Shown: positions 17,592 to 26,823 of the stretch, piece after piece
Layout: each line of letters opens with the position of its first letter
Numbering within the stretch: position 1 is the first letter of the stretch
Assembly: GCA_015548865.1 (NCBI GenBank)
Contig: JADMXW010000006.1
Location: forward strand, 186,001 to 250,000
Length of the DNA stretch: 64,000 nt
Direction: 5' to 3'
Origin: Serratia marcescens
Lineage (GTDB): Bacteria; Pseudomonadota; Gammaproteobacteria; Enterobacterales; Enterobacteriaceae
Made by a program: the position numbers and the translations under genes
The notes under the pieces: model-generated
What the model was told of the DNA's origin: nothing
Databases searched by the model: none
The model's input: only the letters and a program-made list of their open reading frames with translations

Positions 17592-20297
17592 TTACGATGA
17601 GCGCCAACGGCGAGTCAGCGGTTTCTCCACTTCAACAATCAAGAACATCACAAAACCGATGGCGAAGGTAATCAGCCAGTAACGGAATGGCAATGCCTCG
17701 GTTCCAAACAGAACTTGCATAAAGGGAAGATAGATAATCGCCAGTTGCAGTACCAGCAATACGGCGCTGACAATCCAGATGCCTCGGTTAGCCAGTAGCC
17801 CTTTTGTAAGCGAAAAACCGTTGGATACACGGCAATTGAGCATGTAGAACCACTGGGCAGTAACCAGCGTTTGCAGTAAAACGGTACGTATCAACTCGGC
17901 AGAGTGACCTTGCGGTTGGAGCCAGGCTTCCAGCGCGAAGGCGCTCAGGGCTATCATCGTGCCCACAAAGGCAACCCGCCAAATGGCAAAACCATCCATA
18001 ACATGCAGGTTTGGATCGCGCGGTGGGCGCTTCATGATCGTTTTCTCTCCGGCCTCAAAAGAGAGACCGAACGATAACGTCGCTGAAGTGGCCATGTTCA
18101 TCCACAAGATAAGCACGGGTGTCAGCGGGATCAGGTTGCCAGCCAGTAAGGCAATGATGATGAGCAACCCTTGCGCCAGGTTGGTAGGCATAATAAACAG
18201 GATCGTTTTTTTCAGGTTATCGTAGACACGGCGTCCTTCTTTCACCGCACTGGCGATGGTAGCAAAGTTATCATCAGTCAAAACCATGTCGGCCGCTTCT
18301 TTGGTCACCTCTGTACCTTTGATGCCCATGGCGATACCCACATCTGCTTGCTTGAGTGCTGGCGCATCATTCACACCATCACCGGTCATCCCAACAATCT
18401 CTTTCTTGGTTTGCAGTGCTTGCACCAACCGAAACTTATCTTCGGGACTCGTACGCGCGAAAATATCGTAATGTTGTGCTGCGGCACTGAGCGCGTCATC
18501 ATCCATTTTTTCCAGCTCACGACCTGTAATCGCTTTATCAGCATTACCGATGCCGAGCATTTTGCCGATGCTCATGGCTGTTTCAGGGTGGTCACCGGTG
18601 ATCATCTTGACGCGGATGCCTGCTTGCAAACAATCGCTGATCGCCGTTATAGCCTCTGGACGTGGCGGATCCATCATGCCCGCGATACCCAGGAACACAG
18701 CACCTTGTGCCAAATCCTCATGCGTCAATGCTTCTTGCCCTTCGGCGGCGGGTTTCCAAGCAGCCGCTACCATGCGCAAACCTTCTCGCGCATATTCTGC
18801 CATTTTGGTTTCCCAATAGTTGAGGTCAAACGGTTGGACGCCGTTATCCGTCAGTTGCTGCTGGCAAAGCCGGAACAGGACGTCTGGGGCGCCGGTGATT
18901 AAAATCTGCTCTTCTGTTCCCACTCGGTAATGAGTAGCCATATATTTGTATTGGGAATCAAACGGTATTTTGCTACGAAGTTCTGTTTCTATCGCTGGCA
19001 ACGCTGCTTTTGTGGCCAGCACTTTGAGCGCCCCTTCGGTAGGGCCGCCGGTAATTTTCCAGAATCCATTCTCATCTTTAATCAGTTGGCTATCGTTACA
19101 CAGATAGATCGTGCGCAGATAGCGCTCAAGCAATGAGCCCGCAGCGATGGAGACGGGTTGAGAATCGGTCAATGAATGAATAGTGCCTACCGGTTCGTAG
19201 CTGTCGCCTTCCACGCGATAGATAGCGTCGGCTGTAATAATGGCCTTGGCTGTCATTTCATTCATGGTTAAGGTGCCCGTTTTGTCAGAGCAGATAACCG
19301 TCATTGCCCCTAACGTTTCTACCGTGGGCAATTTGCGGATAATCGCGCGCTGACGCGCCATCGCCTGTACGCCCAGCGACAGAATTATCGAAATAATTGC
19401 GGGAAGCCCTTCAGGCACAGAAGCAACCGCCAGACTGATTAAAGAGAGCGTCAATTCGGAGACGGGCATATCACGGAACAAAATACTGAAAACAAACAGG
19501 GCCGCCATCATCACTAAAATAATGATAAAAATCCCTTTACCCAATTTGTCCATTTGCACCAACAGCGGCGTACGATGTTTAGAAATATCGGCCATCATCT
19601 GGTTGATGTGACCCAGCTCCGTATCGCCACCTGTCGCAATGACCACGCCCTTTCCGCCGCCGGAGCTGACCGTGGTGCCCGAAAACAGCAAATTGAGGCG
19701 ATCGCCCAGCGGCAATTCACCGCTCAACGCCCCTGTTTCTTTCTGCACCACGGTAGATTCACCGGTCAGGATGGCTTCTTCAACGCAGAGGTTATGCGCT
19801 TCAATGACCCGCAAATCAGCTGGAATTCGATCCCCGGCTCGAATAACAACAATATCTCCTGGTACCAATGCCGTTGTCGGCACTGTTTCATGTTTCCCTT
19901 GCCGAATCACCAGTGCTTCACTGGAAAGCATGTTACGGATACTTTTCAGTGACTTTTCCGCGTTACTCTCCTGAATATGGCCGATCAGGGCATTGATAAC
20001 AGCGACGCCAAGAATGACCGACATATCAACCCAGTGGCCCATTACTGCCTTTAATAACGCAGCAGCCAACAATACGTAGATCAACACATCGTTAAAATGG
20101 GCCAAAAATCGCAGCCACGCGGGTTTCCCTTGTTTTTGTGGTAAAGCATTTTCACCGTAGGTTTGCAGGCGTTTTGCGGCTTCCTGATTATCGAGCCCTT
20201 CAGCGGTACTCTCCAACCGAGCCAGAACCTGTTCAACATCCCGCTGATAATCGTTATGCAAGGTGGATTTGTCATTTGAGAGCGTATCACTGTTCAT
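17592..20297 (-). CDS. Type II P-type cation-transporting ATPase
   Basis: Inner-membrane ATP-driven cation pump, 901 residues. Visible in order: an N-terminal cation-ATPase domain, the dephosphorylation motif TGES (178-181), the membrane-helix-4 motif PEGLP (295-299), the phosphorylated Asp338 in SDKTGTLT, the hinge motif MTGDGVNDAP and a C-terminal bundle of about six helices. PEGLP and the overall layout put it among P2-type (Ca2+/Mn2+/Na+-like) pumps rather than heavy-metal P1B pumps, which would have CPC. Whether it carries Ca2+, Mg2+ or another ion cannot be decided. It is monocistronic; the aaggtt site lies 7 bases before the start. Confidence 0.88.
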   Translation of the reverse strand: MNSDTLSNDKSTLHNDYQRDVEQVLARLESTAEGLDNQEAAKRLQTYGENALPQKQGKPAWLRFLAHFNDVLIYVLLAAALLKAVMGHWVDMSVILGVAVINALIGHIQESNAEKSLKSIRNMLSSEALVIRQGKHETVPTTALVPGDIVVIRAGDRIPADLRVIEAHNLCVEEAILTGESTVVQKETGALSGELPLGDRLNLLFSGTTVSSGGGKGVVIATGGDTELGHINQMMADISKHRTPLLVQMDKLGKGIFIIILVMMAALFVFSILFRDMPVSELTLSLISLAVASVPEGLPAIISIILSLGVQAMARQRAIIRKLPTVETLGAMTVICSDKTGTLTMNEMTAKAIITADAIYRVEGDSYEPVGTIHSLTDSQPVSIAAGSLLERYLRTIYLCNDSQLIKDENGFWKITGGPTEGALKVLATKAALPAIETELRSKIPFDSQYKYMATHYRVGTEEQILITGAPDVLFRLCQQQLTDNGVQPFDLNYWETKMAEYAREGLRMVAAAWKPAAEGQEALTHEDLAQGAVFLGIAGMMDPPRPEAITAISDCLQAGIRVKMITGDHPETAMSIGKMLGIGNADKAITGRELEKMDDDALSAAAQHYDIFARTSPEDKFRLVQALQTKKEIVGMTGDGVNDAPALKQADVGIAMGIKGTEVTKEAADMVLTDDNFATIASAVKEGRRVYDNLKKTILFIMPTNLAQGLLIIIALLAGNLIPLTPVLILWMNMATSATLSFGLSFEAGEKTIMKRPPRDPNLHVMDGFAIWRVAFVGTMIALSAFALEAWLQPQGHSAELIRTVLLQTLVTAQWFYMLNCRVSNGFSLTKGLLANRGIWIVSAVLLVLQLAIIYLPFMQVLFGTEALPFRYWLITFAIGFVMFLIVEVEKPLTRRWRSS

Positions 20298-20822
20298 AAG
20301 CGCTAACCTTTTTTGTATTAATTTACTTCTTACTCAGACACAGGGACTGATTGACCTGTTCTGAGCGTTGAATAATATCCGTATCCACGTTTAGGACTAA
20401 AAATAACAACAGTTTGTAAATGCTAATTTATTCAATGAGTTATAAAAAATAGACATGAGCGAAGCAGATTTAAACGTAGCACAAAGCCCTCCGTTTTATA
20501 GAGTTAGAGGTGAATACATGTAAAAATTTCACATAAGCATTTTTTCATGGTGATTTAATCTGCTGTTGAGCCATATCAACACTCACGGAATGGAGATTAC
20601 TCAGTTTTATCAACTTTCATGGCAGGCCATAAACCGAAAGCAGCCAGTAATAAAATAGGTAAAAAACGACTTATTAGAGGATGGGAATTATCAAGAATGA
20701 ATGCATTAAATCGCATGAAAACAAGACGAGATAAATGTTTACTGAGTAAAACACATGCCGGATGGTTATGTTACACACCGGCATGCAGCTCGTGACAATA
20801 TAATTATCACGTTACTGAAAAA
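20298..20822. other. Gap between the P-type ATPase and pemB
   Basis: Mostly AT-rich upstream sequence for the ATPase. The only coding-like content is one very short minus-strand frame (20597-20716), listed separately. No repeat or RNA gene was recognised. Confidence 0.5.
20597..20716 (-). CDS. Doubtful 39-residue small membrane protein
   Basis: A short frame from ATG 20716 to TAA 20597 encodes 39 residues with one hydrophobic helix (FLPILLLAAFGLWPAM) and a charged tail KVDKTE, the layout of small membrane proteins. It lies on the same strand as, and about 300 bases upstream of, the ATPase gene, where small regulatory membrane proteins sometimes occur. No ribosome site is visible before the ATG, and I recognise no homologue, so it may be chance. 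Confidence 0.22.
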   Translation of the reverse strand: MRFNAFILDNSHPLISRFLPILLLAAFGLWPAMKVDKTE

Positions 20823-22127
20823 TTACTTATTCAGTAACACAGTGGTTTTATATTCCCATAGCCGATTATAATTTATATCATCTAAATCGCGTTGTGGGCT
20901 TGCATTACCTTTGAATGGTCTGTTCGTGGTTGCGGCAGCACTCCATGGATTAAGCAAGTCATAACCGCTGTCAATGGTGCTGTCGCGAATGACCAATTGC
21001 CCATTCGCGGTTTTACCCGGTAAATAACCTGTCTGGCGTGCCCCCTGATCCCAGGCCCGACCCATATTGGCTTTTTGTTTGCCTGTTTTGTAACCGCTAT
21101 CGGAAGTCAGTTCGCTATTGATTACCAGGAAACCTTGTTTTACCCACGGCATCGTATCTGGAGCGAACACATACGCCTCTTTTGATTTTCTGGTTGAGAC
21201 GGTATGGAAGCGGACGCTATCAAAAACGGCTGTGGCGCGTCCAAAGACATAATCGACATCACCTTCAATGTAACTGTCTTTGATATAAGCGCGGCTGTAA
21301 TGATCGGTGACGTAATTATTCTTTTTATCACTGGTGTTAACGAAGAAAGTATCTTGCCGTCCGATTAAACGTACCTGCTCTAATTGAACCTTATCGCCGT
21401 CGGTGCGCAGTGCAACGCCCTGGTGAGTCCCGCTGTCCACGGTATCCAGCAGTGAGTTCACCACCGTCAGATTCTTTAACTGAAATTCATCACTTTGTGA
21501 CCATAAGACGGCAGCACATATCGTATCAATGGTTTTATTTTGCTTTGATGCGCAAACGTCGTACATATACCAGGCCGGATCGTTAGGCTGATATTGCTGG
21601 TTACCGTTAACGATAGTGCGGTAGGTTTCTGGGGAAATCATGGAATCCAAACCTAGCGATATTACAGTTTTTTCCGGCGATTCCCCCGCACCAAACAGCG
21701 TTATTGGCGGCGCATCAGCGGGAATATAAACAGTGCCAATGTATGTGCCCGGTTGCAGTTTAATATAGATGCGCTGCTTATCTTTCTGTTGTTTTAGCGC
21801 AGCATTCACAGCATCTTGTACTTGTGTGAAATTAACACCATCAATACCTTTTGTCTGCCCTACCACATAAGGTGTTTTAACCGCAGCAGTATTTATCGAT
21901 TGGGGAACCCAGGCATCTGCAATCGGTGAAGCATAGAGCCCGCGATAGGCAAAGTAATGTTGCAGCGTAAAACGTGCAGCTTCGTCACTTGAAAGCACTG
22001 GCCGTTGTGCCGTTCCTGGAAACGCGGGCTGATAGCGCGCTTGCGGTGGTGTTGCGGTTTGACAAGCGGCTAAAAGCAAAGAGACGGATACAACAGCGGC
22101 AATGCCGGTAAATTGCGGATATTTCAC
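20823..22127 (-). CDS. pemB: PemB, outer-membrane lipoprotein pectin methylesterase
   Basis: Family CE8 pectinesterase that removes methyl esters from short methylated oligogalacturonides so that pectate lyases can act; PemB-type enzymes are lipid-anchored in the outer membrane. The start is GTG at 22127; an upstream ATG runs into a stop at once. The lipobox LLLAAC gives Cys22 as the lipidated residue. Catalytic aspartates are Asp259 in GRQDTFF and Asp292 in GDVDYVFGRA, and GRAWDQG carries the conserved Arg/Trp. Length is 434 residues, as in Dickeya PemB (about 433). The E. coli relative YbhC is the other possibility, but the KdgR-like box upstream supports a pectinolytic role. Confidence 0.9.
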   Translation of the reverse strand: MKYPQFTGIAAVVSVSLLLAACQTATPPQARYQPAFPGTAQRPVLSSDEAARFTLQHYFAYRGLYASPIADAWVPQSINTAAVKTPYVVGQTKGIDGVNFTQVQDAVNAALKQQKDKQRIYIKLQPGTYIGTVYIPADAPPITLFGAGESPEKTVISLGLDSMISPETYRTIVNGNQQYQPNDPAWYMYDVCASKQNKTIDTICAAVLWSQSDEFQLKNLTVVNSLLDTVDSGTHQGVALRTDGDKVQLEQVRLIGRQDTFFVNTSDKKNNYVTDHYSRAYIKDSYIEGDVDYVFGRATAVFDSVRFHTVSTRKSKEAYVFAPDTMPWVKQGFLVINSELTSDSGYKTGKQKANMGRAWDQGARQTGYLPGKTANGQLVIRDSTIDSGYDLLNPWSAAATTNRPFKGNASPQRDLDDINYNRLWEYKTTVLLNK

Positions 22128-22151
22128 TTCTCACCCCATACAGATTAATAA

Positions 22152-22171
22152 AATGAAATCAAGTTTCAATT
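22152..22171 (-). promoter_or_regulatory. KdgR-like operator upstream of pemB
   Basis: AATGAAATCAAGTTTCAATT contains the palindromic core TGAAA-N5-TTTCA and matches about 16 of 19 positions of the KdgR consensus AATRAAAYRNYRTTTYATT. It lies 25-45 bases before the pemB start codon. KdgR is the repressor of pectin-catabolism genes in soft-rot bacteria, and pemB is a known member of that regulon. Confidence 0.65.
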
Positions 22172-22351
22172 CTATTAAGTGGCAACAAAAAAAAAGTGAA
22201 GCGTGATCATGGTTTTATTGTATGGCCCTTTCCTTTCGGCATTGTTAGACAGTAATCGTACAGGCAGGTAAAGGTGTTTCAGGATAAAGGGTTAATACAT
22301 TACTATGTATGTTGTAACTAAATAAGGATGTCATAATAAACTGCGCTCCTT

Positions 22352-22377
22352 TACCTCGGTAAGCTAAGTCTTACTGA
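22352..22377 (-). terminator. Hairpin beyond pdxK
   Basis: cctcggtaag and cttactgagg form a 10-bp stem with one mismatch, 24 bases after the pdxK stop on the minus strand. There is no T-run, so it is only a possible terminator. Confidence 0.35.
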
Positions 22378-22400
22378 GGCAAGGTCAACATGGTTTATCT

Positions 22401-23264
22401 TTACGCTAATGGTGCTAAACACAGTTCTTCACTTTCGGACAGTTGTGTTTTTAACACGGAGAGCTCCACCTGGTGGCATGCATGCGCAGCAGCCTGCGCT
22501 GGAGACTTATCTTGTAATAACGCCGCAGTGAGTTCAGCACAGAAAAGATCGCCTGTTCCTTTAGGCGAAATGGGCAAGCGGTTATGAAGGATGGGCACAG
22601 CATCCTCACGGGTAACGCACAACGCTTGAATGTGCTGTTTATCCAACTGACCCGGCGCACTGGTAACAACCACCCACTGTACTGCCCCCTTTAGTAACGA
22701 TCGGGCAGCAGTGATGACGGATTCGGTATTATCCAACGTCATTGCGGATAAACAGCTCAGCTCAAACGCATTCGGCGTAAGTCCGCTCGCCAGCGGTAAT
22801 AATTCATCACGATAGCAGGCATTGATTTCAGCATTCACATAATAACCGCAGTCTGTATCTCCCATCACTGGATCGAGAATGATTTGGATGTCAGCGCGTA
22901 ATGCGCGCACCTGCTTTAACCAAGCAACCAAAGGCGAAACCAGTGTAGTCGTGCCTATGTAGCCAATAACAATGGCACGCACATGCGTTAATGCACCGCG
23001 TTCCAACAGCCCTTGCAGAAAGCCTTCGAACCATTCGACCGGAATTTTTCCGCCATAGCAGCTAGGATAATGGGGAGTATTACTGAGAATAACGGTGGGC
23101 ACCAATGCAACACGCAATCCATGTTGCGCCATGGCCGGAACAGCAATACTGTTACCCACGCAACCATAAACCACCTGCGACTGAATGGAGATAACATCGT
23201 AGCGAGTAGGTCCGGAACTAAAATGGGCGCTCTCAGCGTCCGGCGTGATGGGAACGTATTGCAT
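22401..23264 (-). CDS. pdxK: PdxK, pyridoxine/pyridoxal/pyridoxamine kinase
   Basis: ATP-dependent kinase of the ribokinase fold that phosphorylates vitamin B6 vitamers; cytoplasmic. The conserved start of the domain reads SIQSQVVYGCVGNSIAVPA (residues 26-44). The metal/ATP region is DPVMGD (131-136), and the catalytic base lies in GTGD (236-239) after SPKGTGDLF. The pattern follows E. coli PdxK rather than PdxY (QSQVVYG rather than QSHVVYG, and KGTGD rather than GVGD). Length is 287 residues against 283. It is divergently placed from the IMPase-like gene, with about 170 bases between them. Confidence 0.9.
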   Translation of the reverse strand: MQYVPITPDAESAHFSSGPTRYDVISIQSQVVYGCVGNSIAVPAMAQHGLRVALVPTVILSNTPHYPSCYGGKIPVEWFEGFLQGLLERGALTHVRAIVIGYIGTTTLVSPLVAWLKQVRALRADIQIILDPVMGDTDCGYYVNAEINACYRDELLPLASGLTPNAFELSCLSAMTLDNTESVITAARSLLKGAVQWVVVTSAPGQLDKQHIQALCVTREDAVPILHNRLPISPKGTGDLFCAELTAALLQDKSPAQAAAHACHQVELSVLKTQLSESEELCLAPLA

Positions 23265-23432
23265 GTAATTCCTTTATGCTAATGACAACACTATCGTTAG
23301 TGTCAGTAGAACCATATTGATAATGTTGTCAGGATAGCGCAAACATTTGACCATGAATACTGACAAAAGAATGTCTTACCCATCGACTATGTCACCACCT
23401 GATTTTCAAACTGCATCAGAAAGGACATCATC

Positions 23433-24227
23433 ATGCATACAGCATTACCTGATATAGCCTTTTTCCACACGCTCGCCGATGCTGCTGCCGGGCAAACCCT
23501 CCCCCGCTACCGTTCCGCACAAAACCTCCATATCGGCACAAAACCGAAAGAGGGTTTTCGTTTCGATCCTGTTACTGATGCCGACAGAGAGGCAGAGCGC
23601 GTTATCCGCGCTCTGATTACGGAGCATTACCCTGAACATGCGATTTTGGGCGAGGAATTTGGTGCGACCGGCAGCGGTGAAACACAATGGATACTCGATC
23701 CAGTAGACGGCACGCGCCCATTTCTGTGTGGTATTCCTGTCTGGGGAACGCTGATAGGATTGTTAAACCAAGGTCGAGCCGTCATGGGAATGATGAGCCA
23801 GCCGTTCACTCAAGAGCGTTTCTGGGCCGATGGAATCCAATCATGGTGCCGCGGTCCTTACGGTGAATACGCGCTGCAAACACGCAAAAACATCCCTTTG
23901 TCACAGGCCATTTTGCATACAACATCCCCGAGTCCTCTATCACGTTCACCCGGAATCCATTTTCAGGCACTGACAGAGCAAACATTGATGACACGTTATG
24001 GTGGGGAGTGTTATGCCATGGCAATGCTGGCGGCCGGGCAAATTGATATCTGTGTAGAATATGGACTCCAGCCCTATGACATTGCCGCCCTGATCCCCAT
24101 TATTGAACAGGCGGGTGGCACGGTAACCACGCTTGACGGCGGCCGTCCTGAAGGTGGCGGGCATATTCTTGCGACAGGTGATCCCTCACTTCATGAACAG
24201 GCATTAGCCATACTGTCCCCTAAATAA
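23433..24227 (+). CDS. Inositol-monophosphatase-family phosphatase, HisN (histidinol-phosphatase)-like
   Basis: Mg2+-dependent Li+-sensitive-type phosphatase, 264 residues. Metal-binding motifs are GEE (73-75), the core ILDPVDGTRPFLCG (Asp89, Asp92) and the C-terminal QPYDIAALIPIIEQAGG. DPVDGTRPF with Arg-Pro-Phe after DGT (rather than Thr-Asn-Phe) and the short length are typical of the HisN-like histidinol-phosphate phosphatase branch of the family, so histidinol phosphate is a possible substrate. Enterobacteria normally use HisB for this step, so another sugar or polyol phosphate is equally possible. The start has aaagga about 8 bases upstream. Confidence 0.8.
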   Translation: MHTALPDIAFFHTLADAAAGQTLPRYRSAQNLHIGTKPKEGFRFDPVTDADREAERVIRALITEHYPEHAILGEEFGATGSGETQWILDPVDGTRPFLCGIPVWGTLIGLLNQGRAVMGMMSQPFTQERFWADGIQSWCRGPYGEYALQTRKNIPLSQAILHTTSPSPLSRSPGIHFQALTEQTLMTRYGGECYAMAMLAAGQIDICVEYGLQPYDIAALIPIIEQAGGTVTTLDGGRPEGGGHILATGDPSLHEQALAILSPK

Positions 24228-24261
24228 TTCGCGCTACAGAACAGAATGTTAACGCGTTGAA

Positions 24262-24293
24262 CGCTATTCGGCCCATCCCAGGGCCGAATAGCG
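24262..24293. terminator. Perfect 13-bp stem-loop between convergent genes
   Basis: CGCTATTCGGCCC and GGGCCGAATAGCG pair perfectly around the 6-base loop ATCCCA, 34 bases after the phosphatase stop and 30 bases before the convergent transporter stop. It lacks a T-run. The core ATTCGGCCCATCCC also occurs inside the repeat at 39591-39776, so it may be repeat-derived. Confidence 0.6.
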
Positions 24294-24322
24294 CATCCGC
24301 AGTTTGAAATAGGATGGGGATT

Positions 24323-25360
24323 TTACTGCTCTTTTCCCCCTTCCAGAAGTCGCGCCCAACGCGCTCCTCCATTAACCTGTTCCAGAATCAGTTTTAATGT
24401 CATGGTCAACGGTACAGCCAACAAGATTCCGATTAGCCCTAATAGCCCCTGCCACACCAACAGTGAGATCAATACCACACTGGTGGCGATATTCAGTTTT
24501 CGCCCACACAGGTAAGGGTCAACGATCCACCCCAGAATCAGGTTGATAATCAGAAACGCCGCCAACGCGGCAACACCCGTGCTCATACCATTAAAGGCAA
24601 AAGCCTGAATAATGGGTGGCACCGCCGCCAGAATAGAACCCAATACCGGAATAAAATTCAGCAAAAAAGCCAGCACAGCCCAAATAAAGGCGAATTTGAC
24701 CTGCAAAATGGTCAACAACACCCAAATTGCCACGCCGTTCAACACACTCATCAATGTTTTTAGCATCAGATACTGTGTCACGCTGTCGATCCCACGGCGC
24801 ACGGCCTTCATACCCGATGATTCAGCATGAAATAATCGTTGAGTCTTCTCTACTAAAACCGGCACTTCGATCAGCATAAAAATCACAGTAAGAAACACGA
24901 CTAATGCCGAAGAAAAAAAGCTGGATACATGACTGAGCATACGGGTAATCAACCCGAGGAATTGCCCTGGGTCAATAAGTGACATTGCAGCCTCAGGCGA
25001 CAAGGTTAACCCCAGCTCCTGCAACGGTGCCATACCGACTGTTAGCTGGCGAGTGAGCAAACTGCGCATTTGCAAACTCATTTGGTTTAACTCAGGCAAC
25101 GCAGCCACCATTCTGAGCAGAACATAAACCAACACCATCAGCAACACGCCACCTAGCAACACAACAACCAGAGCGCGTGGTAATCGTGAACGACACAACA
25201 ACGCTACCACGGGCTCTAGCACGATAGCTAAAAACAAAGAAAGCAATATGATGGAAAGGATTGAAGCGGCCAGATGGATACCCATCATGACAATAGCAAG
25301 CGCGGCTAAAAGCAACATACGATGAAGCAAAGTATCATCGGAGCATACAGGTGTTTTCAT
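24323..25360 (-). CDS. AI-2E family transporter, TqsA/YdiK-like
   Basis: Polytopic inner-membrane protein of the AI-2E transporter (UPF0118) family, 345 residues. About eight hydrophobic segments can be seen, with a larger hydrophilic loop around residues 100-150 and the family signature region FALNFIP-like LLNFIPVLGSILAAVPPI near residue 240. Length and order match E. coli TqsA (344), a putative autoinducer-2 exporter, somewhat better than YdiK. Other members carry ions such as Na+ or Li+, so the substrate is open. The start at 25360 follows aggaa closely; the codon at 25402 is rejected for lacking a site. It is monocistronic. Confidence 0.8.
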   Translation of the reverse strand: MKTPVCSDDTLLHRMLLLAALAIVMMGIHLAASILSIILLSLFLAIVLEPVVALLCRSRLPRALVVVLLGGVLLMVLVYVLLRMVAALPELNQMSLQMRSLLTRQLTVGMAPLQELGLTLSPEAAMSLIDPGQFLGLITRMLSHVSSFFSSALVVFLTVIFMLIEVPVLVEKTQRLFHAESSGMKAVRRGIDSVTQYLMLKTLMSVLNGVAIWVLLTILQVKFAFIWAVLAFLLNFIPVLGSILAAVPPIIQAFAFNGMSTGVAALAAFLIINLILGWIVDPYLCGRKLNIATSVVLISLLVWQGLLGLIGILLAVPLTMTLKLILEQVNGGARWARLLEGGKEQ

Positions 25361-25490
25361 GGTTTCCTGCTTATAGTTAAAACGACATTTGACCCCTTCC
25401 ACACGCGATAAAATCCATTATCAAAAACAGCGCGTTGGAAAGTCTGTTCCTCAACAGAAAATATAGCGGCTTTTCGCCGTTACGTCGTTT

Positions 25491-26783
25491 TTACTGTAAC
25501 TTGCTCCAATGCTTTCTGAGATACTCCACCGCCGGTGCGGTTTGGGGTTGATGAAGAAACGCTTCCCGAAAAAGCACGCTTCCCTTCACTTCCGGCAACG
25601 AATCATTGAGGTCAAGTTGTCGCTGCAATTCAGGCACACCGCCGTCTCGCGCCCAATCAGGTTCCTTCTGCGAAGGTACACCGACTTTATACAATGCGAC
25701 ACCAATGTAGAGACGCGTTTTCGTCGGCCTTACCACACCTACCCACCATTTTACCAGTGTGTCATAACGGACTATTTCACGTGAAAAAGGCCAGTAGATT
25801 TGCGGAACGATATAATCAATCAGACCGCGTTCCGCCCATAAACGGGTGTCAGCATAAGAGACATCATAGGCGGCCCCACCGCGCGTATCAGAACCACGCG
25901 CATCATTCTCTGCGTTGCGCCACACGCCTGCTGGGCTAATACCGAACTCAACCTGTGGTTTTGTCGCTTTTATCGCTGCCGATACTTGCTCAATCAAGAG
26001 TAAGGTATTATTGCGTCGCCAATCCCCCTTGGTAGCAAAAGCCTGCCCATACTGACGATAGGTGGCGTCGTCTTGCAACCGAGAAGTCGGTGTTTCGTAG
26101 TAGAAGTAATCATCAAAATGGATGCCGTCCACGCCATAATTATTGAGCAGTTCTACCACCACATTCGTGATCCACTGGCGCACATCCGGTAAACCAGGGT
26201 CCAGCACAAACCGATCGCTGGCCGTACGTATCCACTCTGGATGAAGTGCATAGACACTGGAAGGAGAAGCTCCGAGCGTGCGTCGCAATGCGGCTATTGT
26301 TTTCGGTTGGGTATTACTGGTAACGCGATAAGGGTTGAGCCAGGCATGAATTTTTAAGCCGCGTTTGTGTCCTTCTGCAAGGATGAACGCCAGAGGATCG
26401 TAACCGGGATCTTTACCTACAACACCGGTCAACACATCAGACCAGGGTAACAGAGCCGATCGGTACAACGCAGTACCATCCGGTTTCACCTGAAAAAAAA
26501 CAGTGTTAACGCCCAGATGTACCAGATTGTCCAGTTTGTCGGTCAATGCCTTTTTTTGCATGGCGATGCGACGTTCGTCGGAAAGTACATCGCTCGAGGC
26601 AGGAGAAGGCCAGTCGAGACCAGAAAGTGTCGTAAGCCAAACGCCCCTAACGTTCTCCGGCGCAGCCGGAGATACGGGGACGGGAGCGTTAACCTCGGGA
26701 GCCGGTGTGACTTTCCCCTTACTACAACCAATTAACCAACACGCCAAAAACATCAAGAAGAAGCAACGTCGATAACTCAGCAT
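25491..26783 (-). CDS. digH: DigH (YddW), lipoprotein glycosyl hydrolase acting on denuded peptidoglycan
   Basis: GHL10-family (DUF187) glycosidase. The E. coli homologue is a divisome-associated outer-membrane lipoprotein that cleaves peptidoglycan strands stripped of peptides by amidases. The lipobox LIGC gives Cys20. The catalytic TIM barrel begins VRGVWLTTLSGLDWP. Characteristic blocks are NTVFFQVKPDGTALY, HAWLNPYRV, VDGIHFDDYFYYE, FGISPAGVWRN and YIVPQIYWPFSRE. Length is 430 residues against about 439 in E. coli. It sits 40 bases downstream of amiD on the same strand, giving an operon of two cell-wall hydrolases: an amidase that denudes strands and a glycosidase that cuts them. Confidence 0.92.
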   Translation of the reverse strand: MLSYRRCFFLMFLACWLIGCSKGKVTPAPEVNAPVPVSPAAPENVRGVWLTTLSGLDWPSPASSDVLSDERRIAMQKKALTDKLDNLVHLGVNTVFFQVKPDGTALYRSALLPWSDVLTGVVGKDPGYDPLAFILAEGHKRGLKIHAWLNPYRVTSNTQPKTIAALRRTLGASPSSVYALHPEWIRTASDRFVLDPGLPDVRQWITNVVVELLNNYGVDGIHFDDYFYYETPTSRLQDDATYRQYGQAFATKGDWRRNNTLLLIEQVSAAIKATKPQVEFGISPAGVWRNAENDARGSDTRGGAAYDVSYADTRLWAERGLIDYIVPQIYWPFSREIVRYDTLVKWWVGVVRPTKTRLYIGVALYKVGVPSQKEPDWARDGGVPELQRQLDLNDSLPEVKGSVLFREAFLHQPQTAPAVEYLRKHWSKLQ

Positions 26784-26823
26784 GTTTTAACAGTTCCTTG
26801 GTATAAGGGGGCAATCTACGGCT

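Noticed and set aside
22401-23264. Calling the kinase PdxY
   Set aside because: The QSQVVYG and KGTGDLF patterns fit PdxK; PdxY has QSHVVYG and a GVGD-type loop.
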